From NCBI GenBank assembly GCA_030442055.1, contig JAUJEB010000010.1:1-64000 (forward strand): a DNA stretch of 64,000 nt, in the 5' to 3' direction. The translations under genes were made by a program, and so were the position numbers. Source of the stretch: Agaribacillus aureus. GTDB taxonomy: Bacteria > Bacteroidota > Bacteroidia > Cytophagales > Cyclobacteriaceae. The notes below the pieces were generated by a model, which was not told the origin of the DNA, searched no databases, and was given only the letters and a program-made list of their open reading frames with translations. Numbering within the stretch: position 1 is the first letter of the stretch; each line of letters starts with the position of its first letter. Below are positions 25,360 to 36,480 of this stretch, piece by piece.

Positions 25360-27210
25360 TCACATCATTCCGAACAAAGCATTGGCCTTGCTGGTAGATT
25401 GTGAAGGAATCCCTCAGCGATAAAAACCAAGCCATGCCAGACCCCCTCACCCCAAGGTGTCATGGTAGCCTATGAGCCAGGCGGGGCGGACCAAGCCAGG
25501 GGATTGCTTCTTCACTCGCACACTCGTTCATCGCAATGACGCAAAAGGGTTGGATAAAGGTATAGTAAATAGTCATGCATAGAAAGACAAACACCTCCCA
25601 ACCCACACCCACCTCACAACTTACCCCACTACGTCATTCCGAACAATGCGTTGGCCATTGCGCAGGTTGTGAAGGAATCCCTTGGCGATGAAAAACCAAG
25701 CCATGCCAGACCCCCTCACCCCCAGGCATCATAGTAGCCTACGAGCCTGGCGGAGTGGAACAAGCCAGGGGATTGCTTCTTCACTCGCTCCCTCGTTCAT
25801 CGCAATGACGCAAAAGGGCTTGATAAAGGTATAGTAAATAGTCATGCAAAGAAAGACAAACACCTCCCGACCCACACCCACTTTCACAACTTACCCCACT
25901 ACGTCATTCCGAACAAAGCGCTAGCCATTGGGCAGGTTGTGAAGGAATCCCTTGGCGATGAAAAACCAAGCCATGCCAGACCCCCTCACCCCCAGGCATC
26001 ATTGTAGCCTATGAGCCAGGCGGGGCGGACCAAGCCAGGGGATTGCTTCTTCACTCGCTCCCTCGTTCATCGCAATGACGCAAAAGGGCTTGATAAAGGT
26101 ATAGTAAATAGTCATGCAAAGAAAGACAAACACCTCCCGACCCACACCCACTTTCACAACTTACCCACTACGTCATTCCGAACAATGCGTCGGCCATTGC
26201 GCAGGTTGTGAAGGAATCCCTTGGCGATGAAAAACCAAGCCATGCCATACCCCCTCACCCCCAGGCGTCATAGTAGCCTACGAGCCTGGCGGAGTGGAAC
26301 AAGCCAGGGGATTGCTTCTTCACTCGCTTCCTAGTTCATCGCAATGACGCAAAAGGGCTTGATAAAGGTATAGCAAATAGTCATGCAATGAAAGACAAAC
26401 ACCTCCCAACTCACACCCACTCTCACAACTTACCCCACTACGTCATTCCGAACAATGCGTCGGCCATTGCGCAGGTTGTGAAGGAATCCCTTGGCGATGA
26501 AAAACCAAGCCATGCCATACCCCCTCACCCCCAGGCGTCATAGTAGCCTACGAGCCTGGCGGAGTGGAACAAGCCAGGGGATTGCTTCTTCACTCGCTTC
26601 CTCGTTCATCGCAATGACGCAAAAGGGCTTGATAAAGGTATAGCAAATAGTAATGCAATGAAAGATAAACACCTCCCAACTCACACCCACTTTCACAACT
26701 TACCCCACTACGTCATTCCGAACAATGCGTTGGCCATTGCGCAGGTTGTGAAGGAATCCCTCAGCGATGAAAACCAAGCCATGCCAGACCCCCTCACCCC
26801 CAGGCATCATAGTAGCCTATGAGCCAGGCGGGGCGGACCAAGCCAGGGGATTGCTTCTTCACTCGCTCCCTCGTTCATCGCAATGACGCAAAAGGGCTTG
26901 ATAAAGGTATAGTAAATAGTCATGCAAAGAAAGACAAACACCTCCCGACCCACACCCACTCTCACAACTTACCCCACTACGTCATTCCGAACAATGCGTT
27001 GGCCATTGGGCAGGTTGTGAAGGAATCCCTTGGCGATGAAAAACCAAGCCATGCCAGCCCCCCTCACCCCCAGGCACCATAGTAGCCTACGAGCCTGGCG
27101 GAGTGGAACAAGCCAGGGGATTGCTTCTTCACTCGCTCCCTCGTTCATCGCAATGACGCAAAAGGGTTGATAAAGATATAGTAAATAGTCATGCAATGAA
27201 ACACATTCCA
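25360..27210. repeat. Seven tandem copies of a ~270-bp unit with inverted REP-like halves
   Basis: CATTCCGAACAA recurs at about 25366, 25635, 25905, 26174, 26444, 26714 and 26983, a period of 269-270 bp. Each unit has a left half running GTCATTCCGAACAAxGCG ... GTGAAGGAATCCC and a right half in the opposite orientation that reads GTCATTGCGATGAACGAG on the minus strand. A unit can therefore fold into a large hairpin. Two variants alternate: A (GCCAGGCGGGGCGGACC) and B (GCCTGGCGGAGTGGAAC), in the order A B A B B A B. Short frames starting MSQAGRTKPG arise from variant A and are not genes. Confidence 0.9.
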
Positions 27211-27248
27211 ACTCAGAGCCTCACACTCCTTTAGATTTACTTCCCGGT

Positions 27249-28268
27249 TCAAGGTTTAGCGTGTTTAATGATTACCTTTTTATCGTCGATCCTGTATTGG
27301 AAACTGGAGGTAAACTTGATGTCATCCAGCACGTTTTTAAGCGTTTCGTTTTCAAAACTACCGCTGTACCGGCCTTCAAATATTGGTTCATCTGCTATCA
27401 GATCAACACCATACCAGCTTTCCAGTCTGTTTATAACTTCCCGGGAGGTGGCGTTGTGAAAAACCAGTTTATTGTGTACCCATCCAATGATTTGATCGTA
27501 ATCAAAGGCGGTTTTCTCAATATCTTCAGGGCTATAATTTAGCATTTCGCCGGGTAGCAACACCGCTGAATATCCTTTATCGTCGGTCACCGAAATTTTG
27601 CCGTGTACCAGTGCTACCTGTACCTCACGCCGTATAGAGTCACCTTTTACATAAAATGAAGTCCCTAATACCCTGATGATCACACGTCCATTGATTACTT
27701 TAAAAGGACGACTTTGATCGTTTGCTACTTCAAAAAATGCGTCCCCTTCCAGGTAAACCACTTTCTCTTCATCGGAAAATACTTCCGGAAATTTGATGGC
27801 GCTTTTGGCATTGAGGATGACGCTGGTACTATCGCTTAGCTTAAAGGTGGTTTTTTGGCCCTTTGGATTGGCCTTAGTAATGAATTTGGTAGTTTGCGCT
27901 GTCTTTGCCTGATAATTATGCTGAAGCCAGTATACGGTGCCGATGGTTAGCAGGAGCAGGACCGAGGCCACTAGTTGCCTGATCCAATGCTGTTGTTTGA
28001 CAAGTCGACGGCGTCTGGCGTAGGGTGTGGTGTCCTTTAGCGCACCTGCAAGGATTTGTGCAAACTCTTCGTTCGTTAGCTTTTTGGCACTTTTGTAGTT
28101 AATGGAAATGGCTATCTGCTTTGCTGCCAATAGCGTTTTTACCCTGTCAGGGTTTTTTTGCATCCAATCCTTCCAAAATTGATCCGCTTCAAAGCTCTCA
28201 TTTCTTACCCAATCAATGAAAAAAGCATCTTTTAAAAAATCATCTACCTTGAAATCCTGATATGCCAT
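27249..28268 (-). CDS. FecR family anti-sigma factor (orphan)
   Basis: The product has 339 residues, the full family length. The cytoplasmic domain (1-95) contains the WKDWMQKNPD element. A single membrane helix lies near 108-127 (VASVLLLLTIGTVYWL). The periplasmic FecR domain follows, with TKANPKGQKTTFKLSDSTSVILNAKS and the VRVLGTSFYVK core. The C-terminal secretin-like domain has RLESWYGVDLI and YSGSFENETLKNVL. FecR proteins relay a SusC/TonB receptor signal to a partner ECF sigma factor. No sigma gene lies upstream and no receptor downstream; the tandem array sits where a receptor would be expected. Confidence 0.9.
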   Translation of the reverse strand: MAYQDFKVDDFLKDAFFIDWVRNESFEADQFWKDWMQKNPDRVKTLLAAKQIAISINYKSAKKLTNEEFAQILAGALKDTTPYARRRRLVKQQHWIRQLVASVLLLLTIGTVYWLQHNYQAKTAQTTKFITKANPKGQKTTFKLSDSTSVILNAKSAIKFPEVFSDEEKVVYLEGDAFFEVANDQSRPFKVINGRVIIRVLGTSFYVKGDSIRREVQVALVHGKISVTDDKGYSAVLLPGEMLNYSPEDIEKTAFDYDQIIGWVHNKLVFHNATSREVINRLESWYGVDLIADEPIFEGRYSGSFENETLKNVLDDIKFTSSFQYRIDDKKVIIKHAKP

Positions 28269-28737
28269 ATGTTTGTGTTAAGCCAAATTACGAATAAACC
28301 AGCGATTTATTAACAAGAAGGTACAGATCTTGATATGCCCCCATGTGATGGGAATTTTTTATTTGACTTCTTATAAATTAAACGCTAAAAAACGAGTGGC
28401 GGTGTATAAGGATGATTGTCCGGTTACATCCCAGATATGAAATGGCCTTTAGCTGTCAGAATCGATAGATTAAAGTTCAGAAATACGTGTATGAATGTAG
28501 CAGCAAACCAGGGCAACTCCAAATAAGTTGTTCCAGGGTTATCAATTCACAACACATTCCTATTAAAATTATTTTCTCATAATCTATTTTGATCAATGGC
28601 CCGTTATCATTAAAATGAGTACTGGCCTTACGGCAGAAACCTGGTATTCTATACTTTCAACTTTCAAACATCTTAAATTTATTCACGTTAGAAAATAAAA
28701 ATCCATTCATATAAAATCGGGCAATAAGTGATAACAT
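28269..28737. other. Intergenic region between divergent genes
   Basis: No gene seen. This 469-bp stretch must hold the promoters of the FecR gene (minus) and the exported protein gene (plus). I found no sigma-factor remnant in it. Confidence 0.5.
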
Positions 28738-29211
28738 ATGATACCTGACCGTATTAGATACAAAGTTCTGACGATAGTAGTGGTTTGTTGTTTTTACTTG
28801 ATAAACGACAACTTACACGCTCAGGCCTTCGGTTCGGCAGGATGGGAGTCTTTTGAGGGTGTCACTTTTGAATCCCAATATGATGCATCCATCGACGATT
28901 ACCAGCTGTTGCCGAATTTTGGCGAGGAGGTATTGTTAAAGCAGGGAAAAAAAATTAAGTTGACCGGATATTATGTCCCCTTTGATTTGGAAGATGGGGC
29001 TGTAATTTTGTCGCGCTACCCTTATGCCCAGTGTTTTTTTTGTGGCAATGCCGGGCCGGAATCGGTCGCAGAAATTTACTTTAAGCAACGCGGACAGGAA
29101 TTTCTTCCCGATCAGTTATTGTCTGTGACAGGCATTCTCAAGCTCAATACAAAAGATGCCAATCATTTAAACTTCATTATTGAGGAAGCCGAATTGATCG
29201 AAAAACAGTAA
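28738..29211 (+). CDS. Exported OB-fold-like protein (DUF3299-like)
   Basis: The product has 157 residues with a signal peptide ending near NLHAQA. The mature part has a small beta-barrel pattern: VLLKQGKKIKLTGYYVPFD, then PYAQCFFCGNAGPESVAEIYF, then LLSVTGILKLN. The CFFCGNAGPES segment is the most distinctive feature and may bind a metal or form a disulfide. It resembles DUF3299-type exported proteins, which in other bacteria accompany His-loop FtsX transporters like the one at 17495, although here the two are 10 kb apart. Function is unknown. Confidence 0.6.
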   Translation: MIPDRIRYKVLTIVVVCCFYLINDNLHAQAFGSAGWESFEGVTFESQYDASIDDYQLLPNFGEEVLLKQGKKIKLTGYYVPFDLEDGAVILSRYPYAQCFFCGNAGPESVAEIYFKQRGQEFLPDQLLSVTGILKLNTKDANHLNFIIEEAELIEKQ

Positions 29212-29241
29212 TAACTTTTGGCCAGTAGACGGGTAAGACTG

Positions 29242-30567
29242 TCAATGATCTATCATTCCCGCCATGATCATGTCGATGGCATTTTTCCAGGCCTCTTTTA
29301 CCCGTGGGGTACAGGCTTCTCCTAACTCTTCGCTAATCGTTTCCAGCAACAAAACACGCACCAGTGGATAGTGCTCCTTTTTTACCCCGTATTGTTCATG
29401 CTGCCGTCCCAGTGATTTCAGTCCTAATTTCAAATACTCTGGCCTGCTAAGACTGTAAACAATACCCCCAAGCATATGTGTCAGGAGGCGCCCCTGCTCG
29501 ATCATGTCGTTTTTAAACAATTTTTTGAGCTCGGGATGGTGGGTAAAAACCTTATCATAAAAACGCGCTGCAAATTGTGTTTCATTTTTCAACAGGATAT
29601 CAAGCGTGGCCTGCACTTCAAGCTGGACATCTGGTTGCGTAAATCCAAGTATTTCATAAACCGGAATGATGTTGTCCTTGCCCTTTAAATTTACCATTAG
29701 CTTTAATCCGACTTTGAGAAAGTCTTCAGGCAGGTTTTCCAACACAAATTCCGATACCAATATGCCGGTATCCAATGTTTTGTTCTGACCCTGAATGCGA
29801 CTGGCCACATTCATGGGATCTCCGACAACGGCAAACTGCTTGTGTTCATGATGCCCGATATGCCCCACAAAAACCCTCCCGAAATGAATGCCTATTCCGA
29901 TTTTGAATGCCGTATCAAAATCTTTCATTTCGATTTTGTTAAGCCGCTCTATGGCGAATTGCATACCCAGCCCGGCCCTGATGGCGTCGGTACAATTTTT
30001 ATAACCGTCACCACCGCCGACCCCAAAAATACCGATGATCTCGTCGCCGGCATATTGATAAATAACACCGTTGTTTATCAGGATCGGGTCACCCAAAAAG
30101 GTAAATAGCCTGTTGAGCATGTGGGCTACATCAAAATTTGGGTGTTGATTGGCAATTCTTGTGAAGTTGCGCAGGTCGCAGAATAATATGGCCAGGGCCT
30201 TTTCCTCACCGGCTCCCGAATTGAGTGTTTCCAACTGTAAGTTGCTGACATTGGCGCCAGTCCAGATTAATCTTTGCAGGGAGACATCGCCATGAGGTCT
30301 TGCCTGACACCCCAACCGTATGCCTGGATCCCAGTGACGGCTGCTACTCATTTCCTCTTCCAGCTTTGTGGGGGGATTCAGGTTGTTCAATCCATCCACA
30401 ACTCTTACCCGGCAGGTGGTGCATTGTCCATGGCCACCACATTCATGTAAGTGAGGGATTTTGTTAGCAATGGAGATTTCCAATAAAGTCTGATTCTCCT
30501 TTTTTGCCTGCACCCGGTGGTTGATCGAACAATAGTTAATGGTTGGTAAAGTGTTATGGATTGTCAT
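29242..30567 (-). CDS. Ferredoxin - class III nucleotide cyclase - globin fusion
   Basis: The product has 441 residues, cytoplasmic. Residues 1-105 form a [2Fe-2S] ferredoxin domain with C43, C49, C52 and C87 (CX5CX2CX34C, adrenodoxin-like spacing). Residues 120-300 form a class III adenylate/guanylate cyclase domain with metal-binding D131 (FCDLRNFT) and D175 (AGDEIIGIFG), and VVGDPMN. The usual substrate-selecting Lys position is Gln171. Residues 315-441 form a flavohaemoglobin-type globin: Tyr337 (B10, FYDKVFTHHPEL), Gln358 (E7) and proximal His390 (GRQHEQYGV). I infer that cyclic-nucleotide output is controlled by both the iron-sulfur redox state and O2 or NO at the haem. Single gene, divergent from metY. 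Confidence 0.9.
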   Translation of the reverse strand: MTIHNTLPTINYCSINHRVQAKKENQTLLEISIANKIPHLHECGGHGQCTTCRVRVVDGLNNLNPPTKLEEEMSSSRHWDPGIRLGCQARPHGDVSLQRLIWTGANVSNLQLETLNSGAGEEKALAILFCDLRNFTRIANQHPNFDVAHMLNRLFTFLGDPILINNGVIYQYAGDEIIGIFGVGGGDGYKNCTDAIRAGLGMQFAIERLNKIEMKDFDTAFKIGIGIHFGRVFVGHIGHHEHKQFAVVGDPMNVASRIQGQNKTLDTGILVSEFVLENLPEDFLKVGLKLMVNLKGKDNIIPVYEILGFTQPDVQLEVQATLDILLKNETQFAARFYDKVFTHHPELKKLFKNDMIEQGRLLTHMLGGIVYSLSRPEYLKLGLKSLGRQHEQYGVKKEHYPLVRVLLLETISEELGEACTPRVKEAWKNAIDMIMAGMIDH

Positions 30568-30757
30568 TGTCTTACAGGCTTACGCCGGGCTTCAACATGG
30601 CCCGATTAGCAAGTCAATATAACATTTTACCACATGGTTTAAAAATTGCGTGCTGGCAGTGTCTCCGGACCAATAATAAGTTATGGTAAAAATAGCTGTA
30701 TTTTTTTCCTTATAAGTTTTTTTCCTCCGCCCGGTAATAATTAATCCTGAGAAGCTA

Positions 30758-32142
<1,385 letters not shown>

Positions 32143-32228
32143 TGACGAAGGTAGGGCTGAGTTGACTCGGGTTGACCTTAACCAACCGACCCGATGGGCC
32201 CACGCCCTTCCCTTTTACAGAATAAGCC

Positions 32229-33257
32229 ATGAAAACACATACATTTACTTATAAGCCAAATTTTAATCTGGAAAATGGTGGGATGCTGGGAGGATTTGAA
32301 TTGGAATATGTCACCAAAGGGAAGCTCAACCGGGCTGGCGACAATGTTATTTGGGTTTGCCACCCGCTTACAGCCAGTGCCGATTTCAGCGAATGGTGGC
32401 ATGGACTGGTAGAGAAACTTTACGATCCTCAAAAGTATTTCATCATTTGTGCCAATGTACTGGGAGGATGTTATGGCTCCACGGGACCCTTATCTCCTAA
32501 CCTGCATACGGGGGAAGTATATTTTCACAAATTCCCGCCGATCACCATCAGGGATATGGTAAAGGCCTTTGGCTTGTTAAGATCGCATTTGAAAATCAAT
32601 AGGATAGATACCTTGATAGGTGCATCAATGGGTGGGCAACAAGCCCTGGAATGGGCGATTATGGAGCCTGACAGTATGGAGAGACTAGTTTTGGTGGCCA
32701 CCAATGCCCAACATTCTCCGTGGGGTATTGCTTTTAATGAATCTCAAAGGATGGCCATAGCGCTTGACCCGACCTGGAAGCTGAATTACCCGAAAGCGGG
32801 AATTAACGGTTTAAAGGCTGCCAGAGCCATGGCAATGCTTTCTTACAGGAGCTACGAGTGCTATGCAAATAGCCAGCGGGAAAATGACAATGAAAAACGA
32901 GATGACTATAAAGCTTCCGCTTACCAGCGATATCAGGGGGATAAACTGGCGGACAGGTTTAATGCGTATTCCTATTGGCACCTGTCGAAAGCAATGGATT
33001 CCCACCACGTGGGGCGGGGCAGAGGAGGTATTAGCGAAGCGCTAAGAAAGATCAAAGCCCGGGTAACCATTATCGGCATCGCCTCCGATATGTTATTTCC
33101 ACTTGAAGAACAAAGGTTATTGGCCATGCATATACGTGGAGCACAATATATTGAGATTGACTCCGCCCATGGGCATGATGGGTTTTTAACGGAGGTAGGT
33201 CAGCTGAGCTTTGTATTGAATGACAAAAACAGAAGCATTCACCGATGTGTCGGCTGA
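32229..33257 (+). CDS. metX: Homoserine O-acetyltransferase
   Basis: The product has 342 residues, an alpha/beta-hydrolase-fold acyltransferase. The nucleophile elbow is GASMGGQQALEW (Ser near 138), with an upstream CANVLGGCYGSTGP motif characteristic of MetX. The C-terminal SAHGHDGFL carries the catalytic His, and the Asp lies in IASDMLFP. It uses acetyl-CoA to form O-acetylhomoserine for MetY. Homoserine succinyltransferases of this fold also exist, so the acyl group is inferred from the neighbouring metY. Confidence 0.92.
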   Translation: MKTHTFTYKPNFNLENGGMLGGFELEYVTKGKLNRAGDNVIWVCHPLTASADFSEWWHGLVEKLYDPQKYFIICANVLGGCYGSTGPLSPNLHTGEVYFHKFPPITIRDMVKAFGLLRSHLKINRIDTLIGASMGGQQALEWAIMEPDSMERLVLVATNAQHSPWGIAFNESQRMAIALDPTWKLNYPKAGINGLKAARAMAMLSYRSYECYANSQRENDNEKRDDYKASAYQRYQGDKLADRFNAYSYWHLSKAMDSHHVGRGRGGISEALRKIKARVTIIGIASDMLFPLEEQRLLAMHIRGAQYIEIDSAHGHDGFLTEVGQLSFVLNDKNRSIHRCVG

Positions 33258-33495
33258 CTGAGATGTCAGCTGCTGGATTGATGGCTAAGCCTTTAGGCGT
33301 ATCGGGAAATCAGATGGTCAGATCCCGGATAATAGGAATATTTATCTGATCACGGCATAAAAAAATGTTTTGCCGGTAATAAAATTTATTTTGAAACTAT
33401 TAAACAGAAAATGATGTAAAACGTAGATTTAATTTATTCGCAGGAATTATTACTAAAAAATTGTAATTTAAAAATTATTTAAAGTCTAGTAATTC

Positions 33496-34086
33496 ATGGT
33501 TGGCGAACGAATTAAAGATTCTGATGATGTTTTGCGCATCATTAAAAGTGGTGATCGTAAATTTCTACAGCAACTGTATCAACAATACCGGCAGGAGTTT
33601 GGACAGTGGGCAGCCAAAAGATACAACATAGATGAAGATGCCATTGGTGAGATATATCAGCGTACCTTTATCGCCCTGTATTACAATATCAAAAATGAAA
33701 AATTAACCATTCTAAATAGCAGTATTAAAACGTATTTATTTGCTATTGGTAAAAATCAGATTTACGATCATTTTAAATCCAGTAAAAGACTGGCAGAGCC
33801 CGATGATTTGATGATCAATGTGGATGAGGCAGATAACAGTATTCTTGACCAATACGAGCAATCTGACATGAAAGAGACGGTTAAACAGCTATTGGAAAAG
33901 ATTGGAGAACCCTGCAAAACCACGCTGGAACTGTTTTATTTTAAGCATTATTCAATGGATGCTATAGCGGTGGAGATGGGTTACAAATCAGAACAGATTG
34001 CTGCCAAAAGGAAGTTTATTTGTCTGAAGCAGTTACGCGCTTTATTGGAAGAGGGTAGGTTAGATGGTCTTTATTCTTTGAGTTAA
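33496..34086 (+). CDS. ECF-type sigma-70 family RNA polymerase sigma factor
   Basis: The product has 196 residues. Sigma region 2 includes EIYQRTFIALYYNIKNEKL and YLFAIGKNQIYDHFK; region 4 has LELFYFKHYSMDAIAVEMGYKSEQIAAKRK. No anti-sigma FecR or receptor is nearby. Instead the next gene, 11 bp downstream, encodes a membrane-anchored TPR protein that may be its regulator. Target genes are unknown. Confidence 0.88.
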   Translation: MVGERIKDSDDVLRIIKSGDRKFLQQLYQQYRQEFGQWAAKRYNIDEDAIGEIYQRTFIALYYNIKNEKLTILNSSIKTYLFAIGKNQIYDHFKSSKRLAEPDDLMINVDEADNSILDQYEQSDMKETVKQLLEKIGEPCKTTLELFYFKHYSMDAIAVEMGYKSEQIAAKRKFICLKQLRALLEEGRLDGLYSLS

Positions 34087-34097
34087 CGAATATTACT

Positions 34098-34871
34098 ATG
34101 GGTACAAACGACAAAGATCTGGAAATTCAAAAATACCTGCAAGGTGACCTTTCGCAGGAGGAGTTAGCACAATTTGAGGAAAAGATAGCAAAAGACCCGG
34201 ATTTGGCCGGCGAAGTGAGGGACTATAAAAACCTTGAAAATGGTTTGGAGAGCGCAGGCCTGGATGCATTTAAGGCTGAGGTGTTGGAATGGGAGCAGGA
34301 CTATTTAAGAGAAACCCCAGACACTGGACAGCCGGCATTACCCGGTAAAATCATTGACTTCAAAAAATATATTCGTATAGCTGCCGCGGTAGCACTACTT
34401 TTAGCCGCAGGCATTTACTTCTACAGCAGCAGAACGGTTTCTTCCGAAACCCTTTATACGCAATATTACCAACAGTATCCCGACATGCTTACCAAACGCG
34501 GAGATTCTGTGACCGGTGGTCCCGGAGAAGAATTCCTGCTGGCCGGTATAGATGCCTACAACAACAAAAACTTTGAGGCTGCTGCCGCCAACCTGCAGCG
34601 TTATCTTGACGCGGTGCCGGAGCAAAAAGGCATCGCATTATATCTGGCCATTTCCCAGATGGAACTCGATCAATTTAAGCTGGCCGAAACCAATTTCAGG
34701 CTGGCCAGGGAAGACCCGGCTTTCAGGCAGCAGGCTTTGTGGTATGAAGCCTTGCTGAATTTAAAAGCGGGGAAAGAGGGAAAATCAAAAGCTATCCTCG
34801 AAACGATCTTAAACGACGAACATCACTATCGAAAAAAGCAGGCAGAAAAGCTGTTGAATGCGCTGGGATAA
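34098..34871 (+). CDS. Membrane-anchored TPR protein, probable anti-sigma partner
   Basis: The product has 257 residues. The N-terminal 80 residues (YLQGDLSQEELAQFEEKIAKDPDLAGEV) are of the type found in anti-sigma factors: a short helical bundle before a membrane helix (IRIAAAVALLLAAGIYFYS, about 95-113). The C-terminal half shows TPR-like helices (AGIDAYNNKNFEAAAANLQRYLD, then ALYLAISQMELDQFKLAETNFRLA). It is encoded directly after an ECF sigma factor, so sequestration of that sigma by the N-terminal part is likely. The TPRs would sense a protein partner outside the membrane. Confidence 0.75.
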   Translation: MGTNDKDLEIQKYLQGDLSQEELAQFEEKIAKDPDLAGEVRDYKNLENGLESAGLDAFKAEVLEWEQDYLRETPDTGQPALPGKIIDFKKYIRIAAAVALLLAAGIYFYSSRTVSSETLYTQYYQQYPDMLTKRGDSVTGGPGEEFLLAGIDAYNNKNFEAAAANLQRYLDAVPEQKGIALYLAISQMELDQFKLAETNFRLAREDPAFRQQALWYEALLNLKAGKEGKSKAILETILNDEHHYRKKQAEKLLNALG

Positions 34872-34961
34872 TCCGCTTACACGTACGACAATAATTATAA
34901 TGTGAGCGTGTTAGGTTATACTTTGGGACCAAAGATATTTTACAGAACTGGGTGGTTCATG

Positions 34962-34982
34962 AAAACCGGCGATTACCGGTTT
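34962..34982 (-). terminator. Hairpin at the end of the SLC13 gene
   Basis: AAACCGG and CCGGTTT form a 7-bp stem with a 6-nt loop and a short T tract on the minus strand. It overlaps the last base of the stop codon region. It lies between convergent genes and may serve both. Confidence 0.45.
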
Positions 34983-36480
34983 AATTTGATTGCCGCTGGA
35001 TAGCCTTGAGAAATTCTTCGGGATAAGTGTTCAGATCAAACCCCCAAATAACGGGTAGCAGGGTATAAATGATTAATGTAATCAATAAAATAGACATTAC
35101 GTTCATCCAAATCCCTGCTTTTACCATATCCGGGATTCGCAGATAACCCGAACCAAACACCACGGCATTTGGCGGTGTGGCCACCGGAAGCATAAATGCG
35201 CAGGAGGCTGCAACGGTGGCAGCAACCAATAAGGTATAAGGGTGCACATTCATCGAAAGTGCCATGGGCGCCAGTATAGGCAGCAGCATGGAGGTGGTGG
35301 CCAGGTTTGAGGTGATTTCGGTGAGAAAGTTGACCGCAGCGATCAGAATTAACAACACTAAAATAACTGCGATGCCTTCCAGCAATGTCATCTGGCTGGC
35401 AATCCATACAGCCAGACCGGTAGTTTTAAAACCTTCAGCCAGCGCCAGTCCTCCACCGAAAAGTAATAGAATACCCCATGGCAGTTTCACGGCTTCGTCC
35501 CACGTAAGGATGCCGTCTTTCCGGACCTTGGAAGGTAGCAGGAATAAAATAATGGCGCCGGTAATGGCTATGATGGTATCGTCAATGCCGGGAATGAGCT
35601 TGCTGAGAAAAAAGGAGCGGCTTATCCAGGCAAATGCTGTCAAACCAAAAACCACCAACACCAGCTTTTCCTCAAAAGTAATTTTACCCAGAGCAGCCAG
35701 CTGTTGAGCAATCTCCTGTCTCCCTCCGGGGAACTTTGTATGACCAAGCTTGAAGGCGAATTTTACCAGGTATTGCCAGCAGATCACCAGCAGGGACAAA
35801 GAAATAGGAAGTCCAAAAGCCATCCACCTGGAGAAGGTGATCTCAACCTGGTATATTTCGCTCACAACACCGGCCAGTACCAGGTTTGGCGGTGTGCCCA
35901 CAAGCGTGGCAATACCTCCAATGGATGCGCTGTAGGCGATAGCCAACATCAGGGCCTTACCAAAAAGCAGGGTGTCTTCTTTACGGGTTTGTGGGTTGGC
36001 ATCCAACTGTGAGATAATAGCCATGCCAATAGGTAACATCATTACGGATGTTGCCGTATTTGAAATCCACATGGATAAAAATGCGGTTGCGACCATAAAC
36101 CCGAGGATGATGTAGGAGCTGTTGGTGCCAATTGCCTTGATTATATTAAGGGCGATGCGCTTGTGTAAATGCCACCTTTCCATGGCAATGGCAATAATAA
36201 AGCCACCGGCATAAAGAAATACATACTTATGTCCAAATGAAGCGGCAGTGCTCTTTATATCTAAACCTCCTGTTAAAGGAAAAAGGATGATAGGGAGAAG
36301 CGACGTCACAGCAATGGGTATGGCCTCCGTAATCCACCAAATAGCGATCCATAATGTGGCAGCGAGTATGGCCCTGGCCTCGTCGTTTAGATCCTGCGGA
36401 TGAAAAAACCATAAGATCATTAGAAATGTCAGCGGACCGGCGAAAAGTCCAATCTGCTTACTATCGATTTTCAATGCCAT
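34981..36480 (-). CDS. SLC13/DASS family sodium-coupled anion (dicarboxylate) transporter
   Basis: The product has 499 residues with 11-12 membrane helices. The two Ser-Asn-Thr-type signature motifs of the family are present: ISNTATSVMMLPI (about residue 140) and EITSNLATTSMLLPI (about residue 385). The WWITEAIPI element near residue 50 is also characteristic. Members import succinate, malate, citrate or sulfate with Na+; the anion cannot be told here. The gene stands alone. Confidence 0.9.
   Translation of the reverse strand: MALKIDSKQIGLFAGPLTFLMILWFFHPQDLNDEARAILAATLWIAIWWITEAIPIAVTSLLPIILFPLTGGLDIKSTAASFGHKYVFLYAGGFIIAIAMERWHLHKRIALNIIKAIGTNSSYIILGFMVATAFLSMWISNTATSVMMLPIGMAIISQLDANPQTRKEDTLLFGKALMLAIAYSASIGGIATLVGTPPNLVLAGVVSEIYQVEITFSRWMAFGLPISLSLLVICWQYLVKFAFKLGHTKFPGGRQEIAQQLAALGKITFEEKLVLVVFGLTAFAWISRSFFLSKLIPGIDDTIIAITGAIILFLLPSKVRKDGILTWDEAVKLPWGILLLFGGGLALAEGFKTTGLAVWIASQMTLLEGIAVILVLLILIAAVNFLTEITSNLATTSMLLPILAPMALSMNVHPYTLLVAATVAASCAFMLPVATPPNAVVFGSGYLRIPDMVKAGIWMNVMSILLITLIIYTLLPVIWGFDLNTYPEEFLKAIQRQSN

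Noticed and set aside
26011-26211. ORFs starting MSQAGRTKPG inside the tandem array (also 26819-27082)
   Set aside because: They arise from repeat variant A, are identical by duplication, lack ribosome sites and have no protein-like conservation outside the repeat.
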